Assembly (NCBI GenBank): GCA_028288585.1
Contig: JAQBNL010000065.1
Coordinates: 1 to 53,972 of the forward strand
DNA length: 53,972 nucleotides
Direction: 5' to 3'
Origin: Chitinophagaceae bacterium
Lineage (GTDB): Bacteria > Bacteroidota > Bacteroidia > Chitinophagales > Chitinophagaceae
Within the stretch, counting starts at the first letter, position 1; each line of letters opens with the position of its first letter. A program made the position numbers and the translations under genes. Positions 8,832-18,527 of the stretch are shown here, in pieces. Under the pieces are notes generated by a model. The model made no database searches and had not been told where the DNA came from. It saw only the letters and a program-made list of their open reading frames with translations.

Positions 8832-8978
8832 ATGCAAACACTGTCTTCTTACATTACAGTAAATCCGAAAATACAATTTGGCAAACTTTCCAAACGTTAC
8901 AAAAACCCAGCAGAGGCAGTAATTGAATGGAGCGCTAAACATTTTGCTTTACCCGCAATTATAAACACGATTGATTAA
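8832..8978 (+). CDS. Small open frame of unknown function (48 residues)
   Basis: An ATG-initiated 48-residue frame, 30 bases after the adaptor gene; its stop overlaps the end of the convergent MurU-like gene. It begins MQTLSSYITVNPKIQFGK. The ITVNPKIQFGK stretch resembles the start of DUF433 antitoxin-like proteins, but the rest does not continue that family. It may be a relic of a decayed gene or a chance frame. Confidence 0.25.
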   Translation: MQTLSSYITVNPKIQFGKLSKRYKNPAEAVIEWSAKHFALPAIINTID

Positions 8979-9691
8979 GAAAATATTTCTTCCGCTATTA
9001 CAATATTTTCAGGTGTGCCAACATCAATGAACTTTGAAGTGCTGTGGTCAAAACCCATTATGGTATGTGTTTTACAAAGCTCAAGGTAAACATCCACCAT
9101 AGAAAATTTTCCTGTTATTTTTATTAATGAAAAAATTTCCGGCGAAATAATATGAATGCCGCTAAAAGCTTTTTGAAATAATTCCGGCGCTTCTTTACTT
9201 ACTTTTTGTTCGCCGGTTTTTATATTCCTCCAGCCACATAAAATTTCAATATCATCAAAAAGAAAATACCGCGAGGTTTTCCTGTTTGTTACGGCCAATG
9301 TGGCCAGGGCTTTTGAAGAAGTATGTTGTTCGGCCATTTTACTAATATTCATATCAGTAAGTATGTCAACATTCATTAAAACAAAAGGCTCTCCGTTTTC
9401 AAAGAATGCCCTTGCTTTCATAAGCCCGCCGCCGGTTTCTAAAACCTGATCGTGTTCATCAGAGATGGTTATGTTGCTTCCAAAGCCTTTATTGCTTTTT
9501 ATTAAATCAGTTATCTGGTCAGGGAAGTGGTGAACATTTACAATAATATCGGTAACTCCGAAAGCGGCTAAATATTCAATATTTCTTTGCAGCAATGATT
9601 TACCATTTATTATGGCCAGCGCTTTCGGATGTTCATTTGTAAATGGCTTAAGCCTTGTACCTAAACCGGCAGCCAATATCATTGCTTTCAT
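8975..9691 (-). CDS. MurU/mannose-1-phosphate guanylyltransferase-like sugar nucleotidyltransferase
   Basis: A 238-residue cytosolic nucleotidyltransferase. The N-terminal signature LAAGLGTRLKPFTNEHPKAL is the G-x-G-T-R-x-x-P-x-T-x-x-x-P-K nucleotide-binding loop, and VLMNVDIL supplies the metal-binding aspartate. Size and the short C-terminus match MurU (MurNAc-1-phosphate uridylyltransferase) rather than longer GlmU or GalU. Its start overlaps the stop of the preceding kinase gene in a TGATG arrangement, implying translational coupling. In Pseudomonas and Tannerella, an AmgK kinase followed by MurU recycles MurNAc to UDP-MurNAc, which this pair resembles. Substrate is inferred from context. 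Confidence 0.82.
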   Translation of the reverse strand: MKAMILAAGLGTRLKPFTNEHPKALAIINGKSLLQRNIEYLAAFGVTDIIVNVHHFPDQITDLIKSNKGFGSNITISDEHDQVLETGGGLMKARAFFENGEPFVLMNVDILTDMNISKMAEQHTSSKALATLAVTNRKTSRYFLFDDIEILCGWRNIKTGEQKVSKEAPELFQKAFSGIHIISPEIFSLIKITGKFSMVDVYLELCKTHTIMGFDHSTSKFIDVGTPENIVIAEEIFS

Positions 9692-11151
9692 CAGCCGTTA
9701 ATTTTAGGATTTGTTTCTGTAATTTTTTGCTCTATGTGATTCAACTCAATCTTTACATTGAATTTATTTCGCAGGTGGCGTACCAAAGCATCTGCAGCAT
9801 ACACACTGCGATGACAGCCTCCCGTACAACCAAAACTTACCATTAATGAACTGAACCCTCTTTTAATATAATCCTCTACAGAAATATCGACAAGGTTGAA
9901 AACATTATTTAAGAAGTCCTGCATTTTTGTTTGCTGCTCTAAAAAATCTTTCACTGATTTATCTCTGCCGTTAAATGCTTTAAACTCTTCAAACCGGCCG
10001 GGGTTTAAAATTCCGCGGCAATCAAAAACAAAGCCGCCGCCATTTTCAGATGTATCTTTTGGAATGCCCCCTATCTTATAAGAAAAGCTATTTACTTTCA
10101 CAACCAAAGGAGTTGTTCCTGTTGCCTGTAAAGGCTCAAAGCGATGAACAATTTCATCTTCAACCGTTAACGCCAATACACGCTCAAATTCAGGAAGAAC
10201 AATACCCGTTTTTTTATTTTCCAAAAACCATTTCATATTTTTCAAGGCCAAAGGAATACTGGTTAAAAAATGGGCTTTTCTTTCAAACAAACCCCTAAAT
10301 CCATACGCTCCCAAAACCTGTAATAATCTTATTAAAACATAACCATTGTATTGGCTAACAAAACGGATGCGGTCAATTGGTTGTTTTAATATCTCTTCCA
10401 CGCAATCCATGTAATACACCAGCAGCCCGGTTTTCCATTCATCAGGCAACTCTGCCTTAGCCTGCCACAGCAAAGAGGCAACATCGTATTGCAAAGCGCC
10501 ATGCATTCCTCCCTGGTAATCTATAAAATAAACTTCCTTATTTTTTACCATTATATTCCTGCTTTGAAAATCACGGAACATAAAATATTTATGTTCCACT
10601 CTTGCCAGGTAAGTTCCCAGCGCTTCAAAATCATCTATCAGCGCTTCCTTATCGTATGGTATTTTAAGTGTATCAAGAAAATAATATTTAAAATATAACA
10701 GGTCGCTTATGATGGCTTGTTTACCAAACTCTTTCGAGGTAATGCACCATTCATAATTCAAATCTTTATGTCCTTCAATTTGAAGCCATGCAAGTTTTTT
10801 TAAACTTTTCTGAAACAAACTATAAATGAAAGGAGTATGCCCGTGAAGCTCAAGGTTACTCAACAATGAATCATCACCAAAATCCTGTTGTATATATATT
10901 GTTCCTTCTTCATTTACTTTTAAAATTTCCGGAACCGGCACATCACAGTTTTTAAAATGTTCACTGAATTTTAAAAAAGTATCATTCTCTTTAATGTTAT
11001 GATTATATGTTGCAATGTATGAGCCATCGTTACTTTTTATTCTGAAATAAATCCTGTCACCCCCGGATTGGGGCAGCTTTTCAACCGACTTTACCGGTAT
11101 ATTTTTATAAGAAAGAAAAACTTCTTTTACGTCTTCAGCAACAGTCTTCAT
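9691..11151 (-). CDS. AmgK-like sugar kinase fused to RapZ C-terminal domain
   Basis: A 486-residue two-domain protein. Residues 1 to about 340 are an aminoglycoside phosphotransferase-type kinase. Its nucleotide loop includes SGGDRIYFRI (29-38), the catalytic segment is FRDFQSRNIMV (D194, N199), and the metal-binding DYQGG has D211. Residues about 350-475 match the RapZ (YvcJ) C-terminal domain: FDCRGILNPGRFEEF, the 'KDFL..Q..MQDFL' helix, and FGCTGGCHRSV (440-450). The P-loop N-terminal domain of canonical RapZ is absent. The kinase part resembles AmgK, which phosphorylates MurNAc/GlcNAc at C1, and the next gene is MurU-like, consistent with cell-wall sugar recycling. In E. coli the RapZ C-terminal domain binds RNA and glucosamine-6-phosphate; here it could sense an amino-sugar phosphate, which is inference. 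Confidence 0.85.
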   Translation of the reverse strand: MKTVAEDVKEVFLSYKNIPVKSVEKLPQSGGDRIYFRIKSNDGSYIATYNHNIKENDTFLKFSEHFKNCDVPVPEILKVNEEGTIYIQQDFGDDSLLSNLELHGHTPFIYSLFQKSLKKLAWLQIEGHKDLNYEWCITSKEFGKQAIISDLLYFKYYFLDTLKIPYDKEALIDDFEALGTYLARVEHKYFMFRDFQSRNIMVKNKEVYFIDYQGGMHGALQYDVASLLWQAKAELPDEWKTGLLVYYMDCVEEILKQPIDRIRFVSQYNGYVLIRLLQVLGAYGFRGLFERKAHFLTSIPLALKNMKWFLENKKTGIVLPEFERVLALTVEDEIVHRFEPLQATGTTPLVVKVNSFSYKIGGIPKDTSENGGGFVFDCRGILNPGRFEEFKAFNGRDKSVKDFLEQQTKMQDFLNNVFNLVDISVEDYIKRGFSSLMVSFGCTGGCHRSVYAADALVRHLRNKFNVKIELNHIEQKITETNPKING

Positions 11152-11304
11152 GTAAATTATTAAGGGAAGTAAATATAAAGTTTTTTGGTTACCAACTTCA
11201 GGTTTTCATGGCAACATCGTTGTGTCACTCACTTGTGCAGTTACAGCTTTGTGCAACAAAATGTTTTATCCTCATTCTTATAATCTAAGTTTAAATTTTA
11301 CATG

Positions 11305-11330
11305 AAAAAAGGTCTGCAAATCGCAGACCA
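11305..11330 (-). terminator. Rho-independent terminator after the radical SAM gene
   Basis: On the minus strand a perfect stem GGTCTGC/GCAGACC with a 5-base loop is followed by TTTTTT. It lies 12 bases past the stop of the radical SAM gene and closes the three-gene minus-strand unit that starts at 13731. Confidence 0.85.
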
Positions 11331-11341
11331 TAGATATTTCT

Positions 11342-12454
11342 TTAAAACAATCTCCCCTGCTCCCCCGGTCTTCTAAAACTTGTTGTATCTAACTCCCATC
11401 TATCTTCATTCATTCCATACAGCTTGCCGTATTTTTTATATTGCTGCCTTACCATTTCGGCAATGTTGCCTTCGCCACGCATACGAACACCCCAGCGTGT
11501 ATCATTTACTTTTCCATCATGACTGTTCTCTATCATGTGCCAAACTTTATCTGCCCGGTCTGGAAAATTTTTGTAAAGCCAGTCGTGAAATAAAAATTTT
11601 ATAGCGCCATTTAAACGGATAAAAGTATATGCAGTAAATTTTGCACCGGCATCTTTTGCTTCTTTCATTATCCTTTGCATTTCATGTTCATTTAATCCCG
11701 GTATCATTGGTCCCATCATTACTCCCATATGTATACCTGCGCTGCTTAATTCTTCAATTACTTTTAATCGTTGTTTCGCCGTTGTTGTTCTTGGTTCCAT
11801 TACTCTTCGCAGGTCTTCATTAAATGAGGTAACAGAAACCATAGCTGATACCAAATTCTTCTTTGCCATCTCCTGCAAAATATCTTTGTCTTTTATTATC
11901 CATGAATTTTTGGTTAGAATACCTACCGGCTGGTTAAATTCATTGCACACTTCAAGCAGTCCTCTTGTTAACCTGTATTTTTGTTCTGCAGGCTGGTAGC
12001 AATCTGTATTACCGCTAAGCATGATAGGATGTGTTCCATCCCAGTTCTTATTCATTAAAGTTTTCCGCAGCATTTGCGGAGCATTCATCTTTACAATTAT
12101 CTTTCTTTCAAAATCTAGCCCGGCGCTATAACCCCAGTACTCATGCACATTACGGGCATAGCAATAAATACATCCATGCTCGCAACCTGCATAAGGGTTC
12201 ATGCTGTACATCATACTCAGGTCAGGGCTGTCAACTTTGTTTACAATGCTCTTTACTTCCTGTTCAATATATTGTGTTCCAACATTTGGAATTTCCCAAT
12301 CATCTATCCCCTCAACATGCTCTTTTACCTGTTGATTTTTAAGGAACCTGTTCTTTGTGTTAAACTGTGCACCGCGACCGGCTAAATATTTATCATCTGC
12401 TTCTTTTTGTTGTGCAGCAACTTTAAAATGATCCTGCTTTAATTGATCTGACAT
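11342..12454 (-). CDS. PA0069 family radical SAM protein
   Basis: A 370-residue cytosolic radical S-adenosylmethionine protein. The cluster motif is CEHGCIYCYA (C91, C95, C98), and the N-terminal AGRGAQFNTKNRF block and NVGTQYIEQEVKSIVN segment are typical of the PA0069/Rv2578c-like group, which is related to spore photoproduct lyase. The reaction of this group is unknown. It is the last gene of a tight minus-strand unit: 18 bases separate it from the upstream LigT-like gene, which is itself 26 bases from a second LigT-like gene. A terminator follows. The association suggests a nucleic-acid-related role, but that is inference. Confidence 0.9.
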   Translation of the reverse strand: MSDQLKQDHFKVAAQQKEADDKYLAGRGAQFNTKNRFLKNQQVKEHVEGIDDWEIPNVGTQYIEQEVKSIVNKVDSPDLSMMYSMNPYAGCEHGCIYCYARNVHEYWGYSAGLDFERKIIVKMNAPQMLRKTLMNKNWDGTHPIMLSGNTDCYQPAEQKYRLTRGLLEVCNEFNQPVGILTKNSWIIKDKDILQEMAKKNLVSAMVSVTSFNEDLRRVMEPRTTTAKQRLKVIEELSSAGIHMGVMMGPMIPGLNEHEMQRIMKEAKDAGAKFTAYTFIRLNGAIKFLFHDWLYKNFPDRADKVWHMIENSHDGKVNDTRWGVRMRGEGNIAEMVRQQYKKYGKLYGMNEDRWELDTTSFRRPGEQGRLF

Positions 12455-12472
12455 ATAGAAATATTTGGAGGC

Positions 12473-13087
12473 TTACATAAATAACTCACCCTGTTTTGTA
12501 GTTACAGGCAAATTCATGAAATCGAAACGCTGAACAATTTGATATGCTTTATCTCCCACTTTTCGTTTAATTAACAGCATACTATCCGCAATAAAACGCC
12601 CGGTAAAATGCCGGTTACTATATTCAAGCCAGCCTTTTTCATATTGCCATGGTAATAATTTTCTTGCTACTGTTAGGTGTGGATTATCGATAAAGTGAGG
12701 CTTGTTATCTTTATTTAAAGTCATTAAACGTTGTGCAGGTCTTAATTCTTTTACCAGGTTTTGAACCTGTTGCTTGCTTTCTATATTTATAAATATGGTA
12801 TGGCTGGGAAAGCTTCCAAAATCTTTTAACTCAACTTTGAATGGGGCATAACCCATCGCAATTGTTTTTAAGCTATTTATAAGCCTCTCTTCCATCATAT
12901 CAAATTGAACAAAATTTACAAGTGTGATATGCGGTTTAGTGTAGAATGCAATTGGCGCTTTGTATTTTTCCCCGAATTCTTTTTTTACCTGCATTATCTT
13001 ATTTCGCAATTCCTCGTGAGGGTTCAATATTAAAAGGTATTCGTTATAGCGATAACCCGGTATCTGTATTAATGATTTTGTGTCCAT
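12473..13087 (-). CDS. 2'-5' RNA ligase/LigT-like 2H phosphoesterase family protein
   Basis: A 204-residue protein with the two H-x-[ST] motifs of the 2H phosphoesterase superfamily: PHITLVNF (H53) and NPHLTVARKL (H137). Both catalytic histidines are present, so cyclic phosphodiesterase or RNA end-processing activity is plausible. A conserved FPSHTIFINI strand lies between them. It is the middle gene of the 13731-11342 unit and a paralogue of the gene just upstream, with which it shares the same order of motifs. Confidence 0.82.
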   Translation of the reverse strand: MDTKSLIQIPGYRYNEYLLILNPHEELRNKIMQVKKEFGEKYKAPIAFYTKPHITLVNFVQFDMMEERLINSLKTIAMGYAPFKVELKDFGSFPSHTIFINIESKQQVQNLVKELRPAQRLMTLNKDNKPHFIDNPHLTVARKLLPWQYEKGWLEYSNRHFTGRFIADSMLLIKRKVGDKAYQIVQRFDFMNLPVTTKQGELFM

Positions 13088-13113
13088 TGGTTAAAGTTTA
13101 AATTTTAAAAAAA

Positions 13114-13731
13114 TTAATTGAACAATTGATTGCCACCTGGCTGCAGGCCAAATACATTGATGGGTTTACATATATCATACTGATGCTTTCTTCTTAGCAA
13201 AAGCAATTCACTTACTACAAATGATTCATGAAAAGACTTATGTGCATATTTAGTTAATGCCTTTAAATAAACTTCTTCCGGAAGCCTGGCTGCAATGGTT
13301 ATATGCGGGTTGGAAATGAGTTTCATTGGAGGACATGAGCAGGAACTAACATACGTATTTACCACTTTTAATTCTTTAGCAAGCTGTTGAAAGGGAGTTG
13401 CATTTTGCACCCGCAGGTATATGGTATGCGGTGGAAATCCGCTGTAATTATTTAATGTTACTATAAAACTTTTCTGTGTACTGCAAATACGTTGCATCCA
13501 ACGAATGATAGTATCTTCCATGGCTTCCATTGCAAGAAAGTTTGCTACTGTAATAAGTGGTTCAGTACTGATGGCAATTTTCTCTTTGTATTCATTATAG
13601 AAGCACTGCTTTTCTGCCATCACTTTTTCATATACTTCTACGCCTGGCTGAGCTACCAGTAGGTATTCATAGAGTTCCCGATTGTATATTTCGTCTATCT
13701 GTGGAATTGATGATGAAAATTCTAATGTCAT
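13114..13731 (-). CDS. LigT-like 2H family paralogue with a degenerate first active-site motif
   Basis: A 205-residue paralogue of the following gene, with the same architecture: an N-terminal YEYLLVAQP strand, a central GFPPHTIYLRV strand, and a second motif NPHITIAARL with H143. The first H-x-T motif reads PLITVANF, with Leu59 where the catalytic histidine should be. It is therefore probably catalytically impaired or has a binding or regulatory role. It is the first gene of the minus-strand unit with the LigT-like and radical SAM genes. Confidence 0.75.
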   Translation of the reverse strand: MTLEFSSSIPQIDEIYNRELYEYLLVAQPGVEVYEKVMAEKQCFYNEYKEKIAISTEPLITVANFLAMEAMEDTIIRWMQRICSTQKSFIVTLNNYSGFPPHTIYLRVQNATPFQQLAKELKVVNTYVSSCSCPPMKLISNPHITIAARLPEEVYLKALTKYAHKSFHESFVVSELLLLRRKHQYDICKPINVFGLQPGGNQLFN

Positions 13732-13847
13732 AATAAGTAAACTTTATAGTAATTTTCTTAGCATAAAATTACTAATTATTTTAGCAAATTCAAATTCTTT
13801 TATATCATTTTTGGAGAGAGAAGCGAACGAAGTAGAATGGATTAAAT

Positions 13848-15779
13848 CTATTTTAGGAGTGTAGCAGTTCCTTTTTTGGTAATAAGATTACCTTTAAAAT
13901 CAACTCCGGATGTTATCCAAATATAAACGCCGGGAATTTGGGAGCCTTTGTATAATCCATCCCAACCAATTTTAGAATTACTAGTATTAAATACTTCCTG
14001 GCCCCAGCGATTATAAATTTTTAAAAAATCAAACCGTGTGATGCCAACGGGGATAGCTCTTAGTATATCATTTATTCCATCATTATTAGGAGTAAAAGCA
14101 GTGGGTACATAAATATCCGGGCCTTTATAAATTTTAATATTTAAAGTATCATATGTATCGCAACCTTCCGGCGTAAAGGCTTTTAAAATATAAGTCTGAT
14201 CTTTTGTTAATACCGCAATAGGGTCAGCGATATTTGGATTATCCAATCCCGTGGAAGGAATCCACTGGTAAGACAGGCCACCTATCGCATGCAATTGAAC
14301 AGGTTGTGATGCTACAGCAATAGTATCGTTACCGGCACTTGCATTTGTGCCATATATATTAATGAGTTTTTTTATTGTATCTGAAATGCAGCCATTTTGC
14401 CCAATGGCAAAAAATGTAACTGAATAATTTCCGGAATTTATATAAACATGCGGCGTAATCTTTCCCGAGCCTTTAATTCCATCTCCAAAATCCCACCGCC
14501 ATGCAGTAATATTAACCCCGTTATCAGTGGCCGTAAAATTTACAATTGAATTTACGCAGGCATTTGAAAAACTTATATCAACAACCGGTTTTGGATTTAT
14601 ATAAATGCTTTTGTATGCGGTATCGGAAATACATCCTTCTAATGACCGTACTGCCAATGATATTGTTTTACTCCCGGGGCTGGTATAAGTTGCCGAAGGG
14701 TTTTGTTGTATTGAAGTACCATTTGCTAAATTCCAGTACCAGTTATTTATCGTACCCACTACGGCATAAGAAGAATCGAGCAATAAAACCGGACTTCCTT
14801 CGCAGCTATTATTTGCCTTAAAATTAGCTATTGGCTTAGTACCAATTCTCACGGTTTGTCTGTTTACCTCGATACATCCATCAGCACCAATTATTGTAAG
14901 CGATACTTGATAATCACCGGCAGTTGTATAAGTATGTACAGGATTTATATTTACTGAGTCAATAGGGCTGCCATCTCCAAAATCAAAATATCTTTTAATA
15001 ATTGGAGCAAAAGACAGTGAAGAATCATGAAAAGTAATACTTTCCCCTATACATCTTTTTTGATCAGGCAGTAAAGAAAAAACCGGGCTTAATGTAGTAC
15101 AGAATTTTTGAAGATTTTTTGAGCCCCCTGTTGAGCCAGTAAATCCCCAAAACACCATTGGGTCCCCGTTAAAAACATCGGTTACGAAATCTTTAGTCAA
15201 GCTTAACCGTAATACACCGTCAAAATAGATTTCATATTTTTTTGATGTAGCGTCCCAGCTTATTTTTAAAATATGCCAGTTACAATCTTCTACATTATCT
15301 GCAGAAGCGGATATAGTTACGGCGCCTGCAAGATTGTTAGCAGAAGTATGGTTTAGATCTCCATTAATTTGTATAGCCAGATGATCATATACAGGATCGT
15401 TGTTATTAGTATTCTGCCATGTATCCAATGTAACCCCTATTGAGGGAGTAATTCCTTCATAACCCAAACCTCCTCCCGTACTACCAATGCTGGTACTTAT
15501 TGGCTGCAATACAAATACAATACCGTCTGCCCCGCCTGCATCAGTACACCCTAAAAACACATTAAAAGTAAATGTGAACGATTGGGCAAGATTGATTTTA
15601 TTGTTATTCCAAACCGAGCCGCTCATGGTATTGGCATCGGGAGTTAATGTGTAGCAATGACAATTGTCCTGCGTAGCACTTCCATTCAATGTGTATTGAG
15701 CAGAAGCAAATTGAATGCAACAGCTAAACCAAAGAAGTAAACACAAATATTTCAGAGGACCCGGCAAGTTTTTTCTCAT
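13848..15779 (-). CDS. Secreted lectin/PKD-repeat protein with T9SS type B sorting domain
   Basis: A 643-residue exported protein. The signal peptide ends FASA before QYTLNG. Residues about 30-230 form an L-type (legume-like) lectin fold, with GGADGIVFVLQ, GITPSIGVTLDTWQN and WHILKISWDA strands. Three PKD-type repeats follow (FDFGDGSP, WYWNLANGT, WRWDFGDGI, each closed by a G-x-Y/K-x-[VI]-[ST] strand). The end is the gliding-motility-associated C-terminal domain (VPTAFTPNNDGIND, IYNRWGQEVF, GVYIWI), the type B signal of the type IX secretion system. It is expected on the cell surface or released, binding glycans. The start at 15779 (MRKNLPG) fits the signal peptide better than the longer frame. 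Confidence 0.88.
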   Translation of the reverse strand: MRKNLPGPLKYLCLLLWFSCCIQFASAQYTLNGSATQDNCHCYTLTPDANTMSGSVWNNNKINLAQSFTFTFNVFLGCTDAGGADGIVFVLQPISTSIGSTGGGLGYEGITPSIGVTLDTWQNTNNNDPVYDHLAIQINGDLNHTSANNLAGAVTISASADNVEDCNWHILKISWDATSKKYEIYFDGVLRLSLTKDFVTDVFNGDPMVFWGFTGSTGGSKNLQKFCTTLSPVFSLLPDQKRCIGESITFHDSSLSFAPIIKRYFDFGDGSPIDSVNINPVHTYTTAGDYQVSLTIIGADGCIEVNRQTVRIGTKPIANFKANNSCEGSPVLLLDSSYAVVGTINNWYWNLANGTSIQQNPSATYTSPGSKTISLAVRSLEGCISDTAYKSIYINPKPVVDISFSNACVNSIVNFTATDNGVNITAWRWDFGDGIKGSGKITPHVYINSGNYSVTFFAIGQNGCISDTIKKLINIYGTNASAGNDTIAVASQPVQLHAIGGLSYQWIPSTGLDNPNIADPIAVLTKDQTYILKAFTPEGCDTYDTLNIKIYKGPDIYVPTAFTPNNDGINDILRAIPVGITRFDFLKIYNRWGQEVFNTSNSKIGWDGLYKGSQIPGVYIWITSGVDFKGNLITKKGTATLLK

Positions 15780-15856
15780 TTGAAGACTATAAAAATACGC
15801 CATATGCCGGCTTAAAAGAATAGGGTGGAATGATAATTTTCTCTATGAAACTATAA

Positions 15857-15890
15857 AATAAAAAAGCGATACAGAAAATCTATATCGCTA
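15857..15890 (-). terminator. Rho-independent terminator after the 66-residue gene
   Basis: On the minus strand a perfect 7-bp stem AGCGATA/TATCGCT with an 11-base loop is followed by TTTTTTATTTT. It lies about 20 bases past the stop of the small gene at 15912. Confidence 0.85.
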
Positions 15891-15911
15891 CTTTAAAAAA
15901 TTAATGGCAGC

Positions 15912-16112
15912 TTACCAGCTTTGCTTAGCTACACCGTCCTTAACAGCCTGAACAGCATTTGCTTCACTAAGCATTGTAGTCATTTTGTTCCCTTTACCGT
16001 CATCCCCCTGCGCCATATAGCCTCCACGGGAAGTTTTAGTAATTACTGCATTATGCATAGGGCAATTTTTTTCCTTGGTCTTCATGCAATAAGCGGTTAT
16101 CATTTTTGCCAT
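15912..16112 (-). CDS. Small conserved-looking protein of unknown function (66 residues)
   Basis: A 66-residue cytosolic protein starting MAKMITAYCMKTKEKNCPM, followed by a basic, glycine-rich middle (KTSRGGYMAQGDDGKGNK). The N-terminus weakly recalls DUF5679-type zinc-ribbon proteins (AYCVKCKEKREM...), but the second half of the CxxC pairs is missing, so zinc binding is doubtful. The start at 16112 is chosen over a 22-residue upstream extension that lacks similarity. It has its own strong terminator, supporting expression as a separate short unit. Confidence 0.65.
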   Translation of the reverse strand: MAKMITAYCMKTKEKNCPMHNAVITKTSRGGYMAQGDDGKGNKMTTMLSEANAVQAVKDGVAKQSW

Positions 16113-16282
16113 GTTGAATAGTTTTTTAGTTAGAAAATATGGGTTAAACCATGGGTTACTTATCCGTGGTATAGTCAAATGTAGTTTTTTATACGTAATT
16201 ATAGCGAAAATATATTTCCACAGGGGAAATCAGGCTTATTCATAAATACCCGTTTTCAGGCTAAAATTATCTAGGGAAGATA

Positions 16283-18325
<2,043 letters not shown>

Positions 18326-18504
18326 CAAAAAATAAGAGGAAGTACCTAAATTCCAGGCAACTATAACCTTCTTTTTTGAACACCTGTAACCAGCTTTAAA
18401 ACTCCATTTTTTTACTTAGTAATCAAGGGAATTTTTCTTTCATTATGCATTTTTAGTTTACAATAGGATGACATTAGCATTACAAATCTCAAACTAAGGT
18501 TGTT

Positions 18505-18512
18505 TAACTTTG
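18505..18512 (+). promoter_or_regulatory. -7 promoter box (TAACTTTG) for the AraC-type gene
   Basis: A perfect TAnnTTTG match followed by C, ending 15 bases before the ATG at 18528, which predicts a short leader. It is divergent from the gyrB promoter in the same 250-base gap. Confidence 0.55.
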
Positions 18513-18527
18513 CATCCATAAATTTTA

